Source: CAVRUD01 sp963849635
GTDB taxonomy: Bacteria > Chloroflexota > Chloroflexia > Thermomicrobiales > UBA6265
Reading direction: 5' to 3'
NCBI GenBank assembly: GCA_963849635.1
Contig: CAWKIA010000018.1
Location: 310,001 to 374,000 of the forward strand
Length of the DNA stretch: 64,000 nt
Under the pieces are notes generated by a model. It was not told the origin of the DNA. It ran no database searches and worked only from the letters and a program-made list of their open reading frames with translations. Position numbers and translations under genes: made by a program. This document shows positions 37,437 to 47,907 of the stretch, one piece after another (the first letter of the stretch is position 1; each line of letters opens with the position of its first letter).

Positions 37437-37574
37437 GCGGTCCCGGTTCGATCCTATCCGCCTCGCACGACGCGTGCCCGCGACCAGTTGGTATGCAATC
37501 AACGCAGCGGCCCGCTGTGAACGGGCGACCGGCGTACGCGGGGCAGATGCCCTTGATGGTCTGGATGCACCTTT

Positions 37575-39042
37575 GTGACCGATACCACGAGTGAGCCGCT
37601 CCAACCGGTCAAGGAAACAGCGCCCTCCTACCGCTCGGTGCTGAGCCATGCTCCGGTGCGGATCGTGGCCGCGTCGCGCTTCCTCTCCCGTATGGGCGCC
37701 CAGATCATGACCTACGGGATCATGGTCTTTCTGGCCGCCGCAGGGTCGAGCCAGTTCGAAATCTCGCTGGCGAAATCCGCCTCATTTCTGGCGGCGCTGC
37801 TCTTCGGGCTGCAGGGCGGCATGCTGGCCGATTCCCGTCCGAAACGCCAGGTCCTGCTCGTCAGCTTCGCAGCCTTGGGAGCCATCTGCATCCTGACCCC
37901 CTTCCTGCTCGGTACCAGCGGCGGTGACCTCCTGTTCGTTATCTTCGTCTCCAGCGCGATCAGCCAGGTCGTCAGCCCCGGGCTCAAATCGATCGTGGCG
38001 ATCGTTTCGACCCCAGCCGAGTTGGCGACCACCAGCGCGCTCGTCAATATCGTCGGCTCGATCGGCTCCTCGATCGGCTCGACCTTCATCGCGCCGTTCC
38101 TGATCAAGCAATCGGGCGTCGACGCGATTCTGATCGCGGCCGGCATCCTCTATCTACTCAGCGCCATCCGCATTTATCGTCTGCCGACCGCGGAAGCCCT
38201 CGGCAAGCAAGAAACGACGAAGAAGCTGCGCGACCTGGATTGGAAGCCGCGGGCGCTTTCGCTCAGATACAACGCCAACTGGATCATGGCCAACCGGCCG
38301 ATCGCTTCGATGCTGTTGGTCGGCGCCCTTTCCGCCTCGCTGCTGCAGGGCGTCACCGCGTTGGTGCCCATTTTCGTCCGCGACGTCCTCGATGAGGATC
38401 CAACCAATAGCGTCTACATCTTCATTCTTTCTGGCGTCGGGTTCTTCGTCGGAGCGTCGATCTCCCCGAAGCTGATCAAACGGTTCGGGGAACGACGGGT
38501 AGCTGTCTGGTCGCTGGTCCTGATGGCGGTCAGCGTCGCCCTGTTCTCCATGATCAACGTGTTGGACAACGCCGCTCGCCGTGATCAGCCCGTTGCGGCT
38601 GGTGAATCTGTTCACCGATGTCGACCTGAGCGACGCGGTGCTGGCGGCTGGCCTCATTGCCTTTCCCGCCAATTTTGGCTCGACGATGTGCTTACAAGCA
38701 GTCCAGGTCTACATAAATCGAAATGTGCCTGAAAATCAACAGGGCGGTATTTTTGGGTTGCAGCAGGTACAGGAGAATGTGCTCAACCTCTTCGTCATCC
38801 TCCTGCTCGGCCTGATCGCTTCCGTCACCGGACCGCAATACATCTTTCTCTTCGCCCCCATCGTGGTTGGAGCGTTGGGACTGGCGCTGCTCTACTACAC
38901 CTTCTGGCACTCCACCGGCAAAGCCCCGCATCTTTCGGAAAGCATCAGGTTCCTGGTGGAAGACCAGCCGCCCGAGGAGATCCATGATGTCGAGTCCGGC
39001 AGGCACCACTCCGATCGACCGGGGTTGCCACGCGACCATTGA
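37575..39042 (+). CDS. MFS transporter, one frameshift
   Basis: A 12-helix major facilitator of about 488 residues when the shift near 38575 is repaired. N-terminal half: SRMGAQIMTYGIMVFLAAAG, FGLQGGMLADSRPKRQVLLV (motif A-like DSRPKR), LVNIVGSIGSSIGSTFIAPF. C-terminal half: ALSASLLQGVTALVPIFVRD, SGVGFFVGASISPKLIKRFG, then in the next frame AAGLIAFPANFGSTMCLQAV and FGLQQVQENVLNLFVILLLG. It resembles permeases of the Enterobactin-exporter/MFS_3 kind. The substrate is unknown. The GTG start lies at 37575. It belongs to a run of damaged export genes (34.7-39.3 kb). Confidence 0.82.
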
Positions 39043-39050
39043 GGACCGAG

Positions 39051-39318
39051 ATGGACTTCGAGTCGGTCACCGTGACGACCGTTGTTGAGATCTTCCTGCT
39101 GCTCCTGATCGGGATCCGGATGGTCTTCGGGCGCGAAGATCCGGCCGCGGGCAACCTCGCCGTCGAAGGCAAGGAACCGCTACAACTCGCCACCGTGCCT
39201 CTGGTGGTGCCCTACCTCCTGAACCCCGCCGGGATCGTGCCTCCGGTGACGGTCTCGCCGTGCAGCTCGCGCTCAACGGTTCGCCGAGGTCGGCGTCATC
39301 GAACTGACGGGCCACTGA
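39051..39318 (+). pseudogene. MarC family membrane protein with internal deletion
   Basis: The middle part IFLLLLIGIRMVFGREDP and ATVPLVVPYLLNPAGIV is typical of MarC/NAAT proteins. It then jumps, after about 39240, to the family's extreme C-terminus, LAVQLALNGFAEVGVIELTG, in another frame. N-terminal helices and about 60-70 residues in the middle are missing. This is a relic. Confidence 0.7.
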
Positions 39319-40383
39319 GCAGTCCCTGTTGCCGACACGGTCCCGTCGCGCAGGACCGGTCCGCCCGTCGACGTGGCGAAGGAGCCTTGTTGCCGACCGG
39401 GCCAGAGCTGCACCGGCGATGGCGGAACACCACCGGTCCTCGTCTGGCGTCGGCGGTGCAACGGGATGGCGCCGCGTGTGTCCGCTGCGGTGTCCCGTTG
39501 GCCAGCGATACGACCCACCGGTGTCAAGAAAAGCGCGGCGAGAAGTGTGGGCGAGAGGTCCGAAGAGCCGCCACGACGCCCCCATCTACCGCTGGTCGAG
39601 CGCCCATCACCTCGGCCGTGACGTTTGGTGCTCTTCGTCCTGAGGAAATACGGCTACACGCCCGCCGAGAAGTACGGCCTACCGAAGCCCTTGCTTGAGA
39701 CGATCAAAAAACACCGGAACCAAGCCAAGAACGGTGACCTGAGGACGCGCCGACGCTGCGACACACCGACAAGAATTCGGGCAACCGGCGTCCACTTTCG
39801 GGCACAAGAGATTCCTTCCATTCCTTGCCATGCCGTTGCTCTCTCCGAGTCGAATGTGAGGAGTTGTTCATGGCCTCGATCGAAACTTCGAGGTCGACCA
39901 CTCCTGGCATATAGCATTGACCCCGGGCTAGCACCGTCGATTACGGTGGAGGTGATCGGGTAACCTCTGGCCTCATCACGTGCTGGCCGACTGTCGCACT
40001 GCCTCGTGCTATCCCACCCTTGCACGGCGGTTGATCTTAAGGAAATGTGTCGGCTGCTTTAAGGGTTTTGAGTCGCTACTCGCAAGAGCCGAAGAACCGC
40101 TTAGCTAAGCCGGAAAGCGGGAGCCCTATAGAGGACAGGATTGCACAACTGCCTTCGAAGCAGTTGCTCGAGATGGCTGCAGTCCTTAAGGCTGATTCCA
40201 CGGTATATTGCCCACAATACGATCGACCGACTCTGGGAATTGCAACTTACTCAGAACTGGGAGCTCAGCGGGTCGGAGCGGCCGTGCTAACATCGTCCGC
40301 CGCCGAGTGTGTCTTCGCCGATGCGGCGGCGGCGATCAGCGATGCCTGGCACCGAACGCGGTTCTTGAATGACCGCTTTGGCC
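39319..40383. other. 1.06-kb region without a recognised gene
   Basis: Contains repeat R1 at 39490-39545. Two reading frames are open (39641 onward, with LRKYGYTPAEKYGLPKPLLE; and 40047-40380, starting MSAALRVLSRYSQEPKNRL), but neither resembles a family I know nor has a good ribosome site. The segment 39640-40280 is visibly AT-richer than its surroundings, as expected of imported DNA. Confidence 0.45.
39490..39545 (+). repeat. Interspersed repeat R1
   Basis: GGCCAGCGATACGACCCACC, GGTGTCAAGAAAAGC, GGCGAGAAGTGTG; matches the copies at 27649, 29130 (minus) and 34100. Confidence 0.72.
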
Positions 40384-41193
40384 TCACGGCGTCGGGGTGG
40401 CCGCCGGGGTGCCACTGGGGCCGGTGGGATGACCGAACTGCGCCAGCACCGACTCCATGCCCTCCGGGTGCACCGCGAACCCGCCTCGGAAGGGGTGTTG
40501 GGCATCGGCGACCACGAAGAGGAGCAGCGAGATGGTGATCGTCAGCCCGCTCACGATCGCCGCCTGGGAGTACGCACTCTCCACGCCGAAGAGGAACGCG
40601 AAGGCGACCACCAGCACCCCACCGGCGATCAGCACCAGCCACAGGACGTCGGGCAGGCCACTGTGGCTGGCCAGGACCCGCTCGCGGCGGGTGACCGAGA
40701 CCTCGGCGAGCTGATCCAGGGCCTCCCCGTATTGCTGCGCGTTGACGGCGGCGACGAAGTCCGGCTGCTGATAGACGTCGTACAGGTGGTCCAGCGCCCC
40801 CGACGTCTCCAGGGTGGGGTCCTCCCCGTCCTCCATCGCCGGCCACGCCACCTCGACCACCACCTCGGCGTAGCCGAGCAGCGCCTCCTGAGCCGCCGCC
40901 CGGTGCGGCTCGGGGAAGCCGTTGGCCAAGCGGTAGAGCGCGCCGACGGCGCTCGCCTCGTGGTCGGCGATCTCGCGGGTCGAGGCGTAGTTTTCCCAGA
41001 CGGCGATCACGACGAAGGCGAGGACGACCGCGTAGGTGACCCCGGTGGTGGCGTAGACGAAGCCGGCGACGTCGTTGTGCCGCGCCATGATCTGGTGGGG
41101 AATCAGGCGGCGGACGAGGACGACGGCGAGCAGCGTCAGCAGCAGGCTGCCCCCGACGATGACGACCAACCCCAGCACGCCGGTCACGGTCAC
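40384..41193 (-). CDS. DUF4239 (bestrophin-like) membrane protein
   Basis: A 269-residue protein with two N-terminal membrane segments (GLVVIVGGSLLLTLLAVVLV, then YATTGVTYAVVLAFVVIAVW), a soluble helical stretch (HEASAVGALYRLANGFPEPH onward), and two C-terminal segments (VLWLVLIAGGVLVVAFAFLF, IVSGLTITISLLLFVVADAQ) ending HPFRGGFAVHPEGM. This is the DUF4239 layout, distantly related to bestrophin channels. It is followed upstream by a 77-residue membrane protein on the same strand, probably co-transcribed. The function is unknown. Confidence 0.88.
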   Translation of the reverse strand: MTVTGVLGLVVIVGGSLLLTLLAVVLVRRLIPHQIMARHNDVAGFVYATTGVTYAVVLAFVVIAVWENYASTREIADHEASAVGALYRLANGFPEPHRAAAQEALLGYAEVVVEVAWPAMEDGEDPTLETSGALDHLYDVYQQPDFVAAVNAQQYGEALDQLAEVSVTRRERVLASHSGLPDVLWLVLIAGGVLVVAFAFLFGVESAYSQAAIVSGLTITISLLLFVVADAQHPFRGGFAVHPEGMESVLAQFGHPTGPSGTPAATPTP

Positions 41194-41247
41194 AACCTCC
41201 TGCTCAGACGGGCTCGGTTCGATGGCGGTCGCGAGCGGACGCGCCGG

Positions 41248-41481
41248 CTACTGCGTGTACTGCGCCACCTGCTGCTGGTAGGCGATCGCCTGGGCAAGTT
41301 CGAAGCGCGACCCCTTCTTGGCCGGCAGAAAGGCGCCGATCAGCCACAGCCAGGGGAGGAAGATGCCGACGATGCCGAGCACGATGTACCCCTTCTGAAA
41401 GGTGAGGGAACAGACCGTGAAGATGCACATGATGTAGAGCGAGAACAACATGAGCCCGAGCGTCCATTCCAACCACGTCAC
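41248..41481 (-). CDS. Small two-helix membrane protein
   Basis: 77 residues from a GTG at 41481 with GGGAGG about nine bases upstream: TWLEWTLGLMLFSLYIMCIF, then GYIVLGIVGIFLPWLWLIGA, and a basic/polar tail KKGSRFELAQAIAYQQQVAQ. It resembles small DUF-type proteins with a conserved G..G.F.P..W..GA helix. It lies 54 bases upstream of the DUF4239 gene and is likely its operon partner. Confidence 0.7.
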   Translation of the reverse strand: MTWLEWTLGLMLFSLYIMCIFTVCSLTFQKGYIVLGIVGIFLPWLWLIGAFLPAKKGSRFELAQAIAYQQQVAQYTQ

Positions 41482-42203
41482 GGCCCGCCTCCCTTCTGAT
41501 GTCGCGGTCACCCTACCGCGGACGATCGCCCAGGCGGCGGCTGCGCCCCCGCTGCCTTTGGCACCCGATCGCCGGTTTCGGATGACCACATCCATTCGCT
41601 TGTGCATCACCTGAGTCGGCCAGTGGGTATCCATCCACCAACCGGTGCGCTTGGCATGGTGCCAAATCGCGGGTCGTAGCGGCGTCGGCCGAAAGGCGCA
41701 TTCGCCAGACGTTGATCCGACCGCCGGGCGGTGACCAGATCATCGACGGAACAACCTGTGACCGGTGCGCGGAGCGTCACGACGGACCGGAATGAGTTCG
41801 TCAGGTCGATTCAGGGGTTTCGGGTGACCCACTGGGAGATGTCCGCGTTGTCGAGCGCAACGGCGAGGAACGCGCTCGCACACGCGTTGACGGCTTGGCG
41901 CGCTGCGCCGGGAATGACCGCACCATGGTGCTTGCCTGGAACGCAATTCCCGGATGATGCCGAGGTCGTCTCCCTCTCCGATCCAGGCGCCGACCGCTTC
42001 GGGGCGACCCTCGCCCCACACTGGCTGACCTCGCCGCCGGGACACAGGGCGGGTATCCTGCCGACATGCACCGTTCCCGTTCATCGCTGCCCACCAGTCC
42101 ACAGGCCTGGCTGTGACGTTGGCGAGACAGACGGTCCCTAGGCCGTGCGTGGGGACGCGGGGTAGGCGCGACACGTGCCGTCCGTGGAGGGAGTCTCGTA
42201 CCC
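41482..42203. other. 720-base region without a supported gene
   Basis: Repeat R2 (41655-41710: GGGTCGTAGCGGCGTCGGCC then GAAAGGCGCATTCG) is present. Frames open on both strands show no family resemblance. The 3' end carries the ribosome site GGAGGG for the sensor kinase. Confidence 0.5.
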
Positions 42204-45200
42204 ATGCTCGCACCAGACATTGTCGCGGTCCTCGAGTGCATTGACGATGGCGTCGCGATCCTCGACGCACGGGGGCGCCTGAGCCACGCCAACGTCGCCG
42301 GCGCGCGTTTGTTTGGCTTCGCCACGCCGGCCGCGTTGGTCGCCGCGTCGCCCACGGAGATTGCCGCCCGCTGCGCTGTCTTCGACGAGTCCGGGACGCC
42401 CGTTTCCGTCGCGAGCCTCACGGACGCGCCCGTTTCTCATGGCGACAACGGGCCAGAGGTGCTGAGGCGCGTCCTCATCCGAACCACCGGCGAGGAGCGC
42501 TGGGTCTCCGTCCGTGCCACGCCAATGGTCACGGCTGTCGGCGCCCACATCGACATTCGTGTCTTCCGCGACGTGACCGACCGGGTGCAGGCCGAGGCAC
42601 AGGCACGGCAGAGCCTGACCCGGAACCGCGCCATCCTCGCCGCCTTGCCCGACCTACTCTTCCTACAAACACCCGACGGCACCTTCGTCGACTACCACGC
42701 CGGCGACCCGGCCCAACTCCTGGTCCCACCAGAAACCTTCCTCGGCAAAACCACCCGCGAGATCCTGCCTCCGGAAGTCGCCGACCAGTTAGTGCCCGCA
42801 CTGGAGCGCACCGCGCGCACCGGCGTTCCGTTGGAGGAACAGTATGCGATGGAGGTCGGGGGCGAGGAGCGGTTCTACGAAACTCGGCTGGTGCGAGTCG
42901 AGGACGGCAACGTCCTGAGCATCGTGCGCGACATCACCGACCGCATGCGGGCCGAGGCGGCCCTGGCCGAATCCCGGCGCCTCGCCGACCGGGTGGCGGC
43001 GGCGAGCCCGGCCGTCCTCTACGTTTACGACTTCGCGGAGAACCGCAATGTCTACATCAACGACGCCCTGTCCCGCCTGCTCGGCTACGCACCAGCGCAG
43101 CTGACGGAGGCCGGCACGGCGGACCTGTGGGCGCTGATGCACCCCGACGACCTGGCGCGGTGGCCGGAGATGGGGGCCCAGGTCGCGGCCGCCGCCGACG
43201 GGGAGGTGTTCGAGCAGAACTTCCGGTTGCGCCACGCCAACGGTGACTGGAGCTGGTTGACGCAGCGCGTCACGGTCCTGTCACGCCAGCCGGACGGCCG
43301 ACCGCACCTGATCGTCGGCGCCGCCCTCGACGTCACCGACCTCCGGGAAACCGAAGCGGCGCTGCGCGCGAGCGAAGCGCGGTACCGGGCCGTCGTCGAC
43401 AGCCAGACCGAGATGATCTGCCGCTATGTGCCGGCACCACGACCCTTACCTTCGTCAACGACGCCTATTGCCGCAGCACGGGCCGGACGCAAGAGGAACT
43501 CCTCGGCGGGACTATCCTCGATCTCGTCCCGGCATCGGACCGTGCGCGCGTGGCGGCCCATCTCGCGTCGCTCGCCGCCGACCCCCGGACCGCCGAGATC
43601 GAGCACGAGGTCGACCTCCCCGACGGCACCGTCGGCTACCAGCATTGGGTCGACTATCCCATCCGCGACGATGCCGGCGTTGTCGTCGAGTTCCAGGGGA
43701 TCGGTCGCGACGTCACCGCGCTCCGGCGCGCCGAGGCGGCGCTGGAGGAACGCCGTCGTTTCGCCGACCGGGTCGGGGCGGCCAGTCCGGATATCCTCTA
43801 CGTCTTCGACGTCCTCACCAACCGCACAATCTACGTCAACGACGCGATCGGCCGCGTCCTTGGCTATCCCGCGGCGGAACTGATCGCTGCCGAGGAGACC
43901 GATCCGATGGCCATGCGGCACCCCGACGATCGGGCAACGCTACAGGCGGCGGTCGCCCGGGTCGTGGCAGCCGCTGACGGCGAGGTGGTCGAGTTCGCCT
44001 TCCGCATGCGCCACGCCGACGGTGACTGGCGCTGGCTGGCGGCGCGCGTCACCGTCCTGTCGCGCGAGCCGGACGGGCAGCCCCGCCAGGTCGTTGGTGC
44101 CCTCCTCGACGTCACCGATCTCAGGCGGGTCGAGGAGGCGCTGCGCGAGAGTGAGGCACAGTTACGGCTGGCCCTGAAGAGCGCGGCCATGGGCACCTGG
44201 GACTGGCGGAGTCGACGCAGACTGGATCGCCTGGTCGGAACACACGGGTCCGCTCTACGGGTTGCCGGCCGGCACGCCCGGTCTCTCCTCCCGGCAGTTC
44301 TATGCCCTCATCCACCCTGACGACCGTAGACGCGTGCGCGAGATCGCGCGCCGACGAGCGGCCGACAGTCAGCCGTACGCGGTCGATTACCGCACCGTCT
44401 GGCCGGACGGCACGATCCATTGGCTAGAGCGCCAGGGTCGGGCCGTCGCCCACGACGCGGACGGGCGAGCAACGCGCTACCTCGGCATCACGATGGACGT
44501 CACCGCACGCAAGCGGGCTGAGGAGGAATTGCGCCAGTTGAGCGCACGACTCCTGGCGGTGCAGGACGAGGAACGCCGTCACCTGGCTCGCGAACTCCAC
44601 GAGCAGCTGGCAGGAACCCTCGTCGGCCTCTCGCTGGACGTGTCCTCCGCGCGGCTTCGCCTGGGTGAGGCCGCTGACCCCGAGGTCGACCACCTCCTCG
44701 CCGACGCGGAGACCTTGGGCCAGCAGATGCTCCGCGAGGTTCGCACCGTCTCCTATGTCCTCCACCCACCGGAACTCGACGGGGTCGGGCTGGCGGTCGC
44801 GCTGCGCGAGTACGCCGCGGGGTTCGCTCGTCGGAGCGGCGTCACCGTCGACCTTAGCGGGCTGGGCGACGTCGGCCGGTTGTCGACTGAGGCAGAGAGC
44901 GCGCTGTTCCGCGTCGCGCAAGAGGCGCTGACCAACGTCGCCCGCCACGCGGGCACTGACCGCGCGGTCCTGGACCTGAGAAGGCAACGGGGGACGGTCA
45001 TCCTGCGCGTCGCGGACAACGGGCGGGGGATGGTCGGGGGAGGGCCGAGCGACGCGGTACCGCTCGGGGTCGGTATCGCCGGGATGCGCGCCCGGCTGCA
45101 CCAGCTGGGCGGGGACCTGGACATCGTCTCGGACGCAGGCGGCACGGTCGTCTCGGCGCGGCTGCCGATCGTCGGGGGAAACGGGACACGCCCACGCCGG

Positions 45201-45239
45201 CACCGCGTCACCTCGGCCAGGGACAACGACGGGGAGTAG
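42204..45239 (+). CDS. Multi-PAS sensor histidine kinase (HisKA_3 type), two frameshifts
   Basis: A soluble sensor kinase of about 1010 residues once shifts near 43430 and 44215 are repaired. No membrane segment is seen. Five PAS modules follow in series: about 1-130, 135-245, 250-400, a further one ending GIGRDVTALRRAEAALEE, one starting ASPDILYVFDVLTNRTIYVN, and a last one with LSSRQFYALIHPDDRRRVRE. The dimerisation/phosphoacceptor helix is EERRHLARELHEQLAGTLVG (His in REL-H-EQ), and the ATPase domain has FRVAQEALTNVARHAG (N-box) and ILRVADNGRGM, GVGIAGMRARL (G boxes). This is the NarX/DegS class, which signals to NarL/FixJ regulators. None is adjacent. PAS repeats 3 and 4/5 are near-duplicates. 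Confidence 0.88.
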
Positions 45240-45479
45240 GCGATCCGCGGCGTCAACGCGAAACCGGGGAGCGCGTTCGCCCCCTTCGTTCCCGACGGGC
45301 GTTGGGCGCGGCGATTGGTGGGTCGGCGACGATACGCGGTGGCACGCCGAACTCCTGTCGCCCCGCCCCCAAGGGAGGCGGAGGGCAATCAAGGTCTCCC
45401 CGCAAGGGTCGATCGGGCATGCCGGCGAAGCGCTCCGACTCTAGGTCGATCGTCGCCGTGTCTACGCCGTCTGGTGGCG
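45240..45479. other. Intergenic region after the sensor kinase
   Basis: 240 bases, no gene supported. An inverted repeat around CGCCCCGCCCCCAAGGGAGG and GCGGAGGG is GC-rich and may end the kinase transcript, but it lacks a T run. Confidence 0.35.
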
Positions 45480-45743
45480 GCAACGCCCGTGATCACTCGG
45501 AGCCGATATTCGTCGTCGCCTGGATACGCCTCATCCAGTCCGATATCGCCCGGTATGAGAGTGGCCGGGTGATGCCCCCTGGCGAGAACGCTTGGAGCAG
45601 ATCGCGGCAGGCTTGGAGCTATCACTGGACGGGCTCCTCGCCGCGGTGGGCTGGGAGGGACCGGACATCGCCGACGCCCGCTCGTCACGCCCTTTGCTGC
45701 GCGTCGGCATAGGCATCGGTGACGCGGCCCGACACCATGCATG
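45480..45743 (+). pseudogene. XRE-type helix-turn-helix regulator remnant
   Basis: One frame reads IQSDIARYESGRVMP, the recognition-helix end of a Cro/C1-type HTH. After a one-base shift the next reads LEQIAAGLELSLDGLLAAVG followed by WEGPDIADARSSRPLL to a stop at 45743. The first helices are not found. It is a small DNA-binding protein remnant. Confidence 0.55.
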
Positions 45744-45783
45744 ACTCTTGTTCTTGCTACCGGGGAATACGCAACATAGGTCA

Positions 45784-45942
45784 ATGGATGCTGTTGAACA
45801 CCCGCTCGATTGGTGGACCTATGGCGGATACACGGCGGTCATGCGCGAACTCAAATGCACCAAGACGCAGGCCCGCCAGCTGGTCCACGCCAAGATCGCC
45901 GACTACCACCTTGGAATTAGCCTTTATTGCTATTTTTCATGA
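45784..45942 (+). pseudogene. Small conserved protein, repeated family (copy 2, truncated)
   Basis: MDAVEHPLDWWTYGGYTAVM then RELKCTKTQARQLVHAKIAD aligns with residues 1-40 of the intact copy at 60255 (about three-quarters identical), then similarity ends abruptly at YHLGISL. The lost part is the conserved C-terminal YAQLRRAIM block. Confidence 0.6.
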
Positions 45943-46517
45943 TCTAGCCGCGATGCTTGCTCCCCATCGGCAAACGCTCTTGGCCCGATGGGACAAGTGG
46001 CGAATGCGTGTCTGTCCTGGTGCCACCCGGCCCAAGTCGCTCTCTTTTCCTCACCTTCGGGTTCCGGCGATCTTCCGCATACGGCCCAACGGAGTGCTGC
46101 TTCCCGCCGCGTCCACGGTTAGTGGTACCAAGAAACCATGCCATTCACCGGCCGAATCACCCCTCGCCGCGCCTGTCGACCGCGTCGCGCTCTTCGCTAG
46201 CGTCGCCGAAGGTGCCCGTCCGCACAGGCCCCGGCCGATCGGGTGCGAAGCCGGCCTGCGCTGGTCCATCTAACTGCGCCTGAAGGCCGCGCTTGGCATC
46301 ACCTTCGTAGCCAGTGAGGTCCGGTGGACCGTTGGGCGACCGGGTGCATCGATGGGCTGCCCGTCGACGAGCGGATGGGCCCCGTCGTCGTCGAGTTCAA
46401 GCGGACGCCGTCGTGAATCGCAATCGGCCAGGCGTTCGTCTCTCGAATGGGTGCTCACCTACCGAGAAGTCGACCCAAAGCGTTCGCCCTTCAGGCACGC
46501 CAACGCCGGCCGTCGAT
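45943..46517. other. Region without a recognised gene
   Basis: About 575 bases. No frame on either strand resembles a known family, and I see no repeat or RNA structure I can name. Confidence 0.45.
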
Positions 46518-47690
46518 TCAGAAAAGGGCGGCCGGCTTGCGCTCCGGAGGCGGATGGCCAACGCCCGTCTCACTTACCGACGCAGGCGCCGTGTAGACGA
46601 CGTCGAGTTCCGGGGTCATCATCGGCACGTGGCCTTTCCAGCGTGAGTGCATCGCCGCGTCGAGGACGCCGGTCGTCAGCAGCGTCCGTTCCGCCGGGTA
46701 GGGCGCCTCGCCGGTCAGCACCATTGTTTCGATCTGGCGGAGGAAGAAGGTGAAGTGGCCGTGCGGCGGATAGTCCTGGAGGAAGAACTCGCAGGCGTCC
46801 ACCCCGTCGCCGCGCTTGGCCGCAAATCCGAACGACGAGACGAACTCGTCGAGCAGGATGACCGTTCCGCGCAGTCCGCTCGCGTATTCGACGAGAAAGG
46901 CGATCGGGTTGGGTGTGTCCCGCTCCGGGTCGGCATTCGGCCCGGTCGGGATGGTCGCAAGCGCCGCGTCGAAGAGCTCTTGGCTCCAGCGCCCGTCGCG
47001 TCCCGCCGCCCAGACGGCCTCGCCTTCGAGGCATTGCACTGAGCTGACCCCGGTTTCGCCGCCCGCTCGCCGCTCGACCATGCATTGCAGCGCCTCAAGG
47101 GCGTGAAACCCGTACCGCTCGATCGGCCCATAGGCGATCACGAGCGCATCCGATACCTCGACCCCGAGCGGCCATTCCAGCGCAGGTTCGCGCCAGGCGA
47201 GCGGAAGCGTCGATCCGGCCAGCAGCGGCACACCCAGCCGCTTCGCGGTCGAGGTCATCCATTTGGCGTCGACGAATAGCTGGTCGAGGTGCTTGTCGTT
47301 GAAGATCGGCACGAACTTCCCGGCCGAAACCATCGCCGCGATCGCCGCCTCAAAGAAGCGCCGGCGCGGGTAGATCTGCTGGCCAAGCTCGTTCTCGTAG
47401 TAGTGCCCGTGCTCCCCAATCAGGACGACACCGTCGACGTTGACCCCGGTTCCGCCGACGGCGAGCGCTTCGCCGATGCTCTCGAACATGGGAACGCCGT
47501 GCTTTTGCGCCAGGCCGACGCCGATGTCCTCTTCGTCGGCCTGCTCCAGATACATCGAGGCCAGACTGATGCGCGAGTTCGTCCGCTCGCCGTAAAGGTC
47601 ATAGCCTTCCAGGATCTTCGTTACGATCACATCGGCGTGCGAGCCGCGAAAGTACTCGGTGACCAACGCGGCCACCTTGAGGTCTGCCAT
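46518..47690 (-). CDS. Uncharacterised conserved protein, dehydrogenase-like N-terminus
   Basis: A 390-residue cytosolic protein. The N-terminus (LKVAALVTEYFRGSHADVIV) is a Rossmann-like strand-helix without the GxGxxG loop. Conserved-looking blocks are VDGVVLIGEHGHYYENELGQ, FVPIFNDKHLDQLFVDAKWM, VPLLAGSTLPLAWREPALEW, and SSFGFAAKRGDGVDACEFFL. The layout recalls Gfo/Idh/MocA relatives, but no NAD motif is present. I cannot name the family. It is divergent from the IclR regulator across a 217-base control region and next to an importer and a dehydratase, so a role in sugar-acid or related catabolism is likely (inference). Confidence 0.7.
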   Translation of the reverse strand: MADLKVAALVTEYFRGSHADVIVTKILEGYDLYGERTNSRISLASMYLEQADEEDIGVGLAQKHGVPMFESIGEALAVGGTGVNVDGVVLIGEHGHYYENELGQQIYPRRRFFEAAIAAMVSAGKFVPIFNDKHLDQLFVDAKWMTSTAKRLGVPLLAGSTLPLAWREPALEWPLGVEVSDALVIAYGPIERYGFHALEALQCMVERRAGGETGVSSVQCLEGEAVWAAGRDGRWSQELFDAALATIPTGPNADPERDTPNPIAFLVEYASGLRGTVILLDEFVSSFGFAAKRGDGVDACEFFLQDYPPHGHFTFFLRQIETMVLTGEAPYPAERTLLTTGVLDAAMHSRWKGHVPMMTPELDVVYTAPASVSETGVGHPPPERKPAALF

Positions 47691-47776
47691 CGTATCGCAT
47701 CTCCGGGATTCGTCGTTCGCGATGGGATCGAGGCAACGCTGCCAATGTCGGCATCTTCTCAGATATTTGTCGTTTG

Positions 47777-47866
47777 TGATTCTCTGTCGCGACCGTGTAA
47801 GCGCTTGACAGACCGGCGCCTCCCCCTATAGTGTTCATATTCAGAGAATCAGTTTCACATATGAAC
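47777..47866 (+). promoter_or_regulatory. Promoter with two inverted-repeat operators, IclR control region
   Basis: A near-consensus sigma-70 promoter, TTGACA at 47805-47810 and TATAGT at 47827-47832 with a 16-base spacer, points toward the IclR gene. A perfect 10-base inverted repeat (TGATTCTCTG at 47777-47786, CAGAGAATCA at 47842-47851) spans it. A perfect 8-base one (GTTCATAT at 47833-47840, ATATGAAC at 47859-47866) overlaps the -10 end. Autoregulation and control of the divergent gene by IclR are inferred. Confidence 0.75.
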
Positions 47867-47907
47867 CTCTGCTGAGTTGGCGTTTCGGCGCTACAGGGAG
47901 GACTCGG

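Noticed and set aside
39625..39963. 112-codon frame with LRKYGYTPAEKYGLPKP
   Set aside because: The start resembles a scrap of coding sequence, but there is no ribosome site, the second half is low-quality, and I could not match a family.
40047..40538. 163-codon frame starting MSAALRVLSRYSQEPKN
   Set aside because: The last 50 codons run antisense through the DUF4239 gene. The first 110 codons have no recognisable family or ribosome site. I left it as an open question in the intergenic entry.
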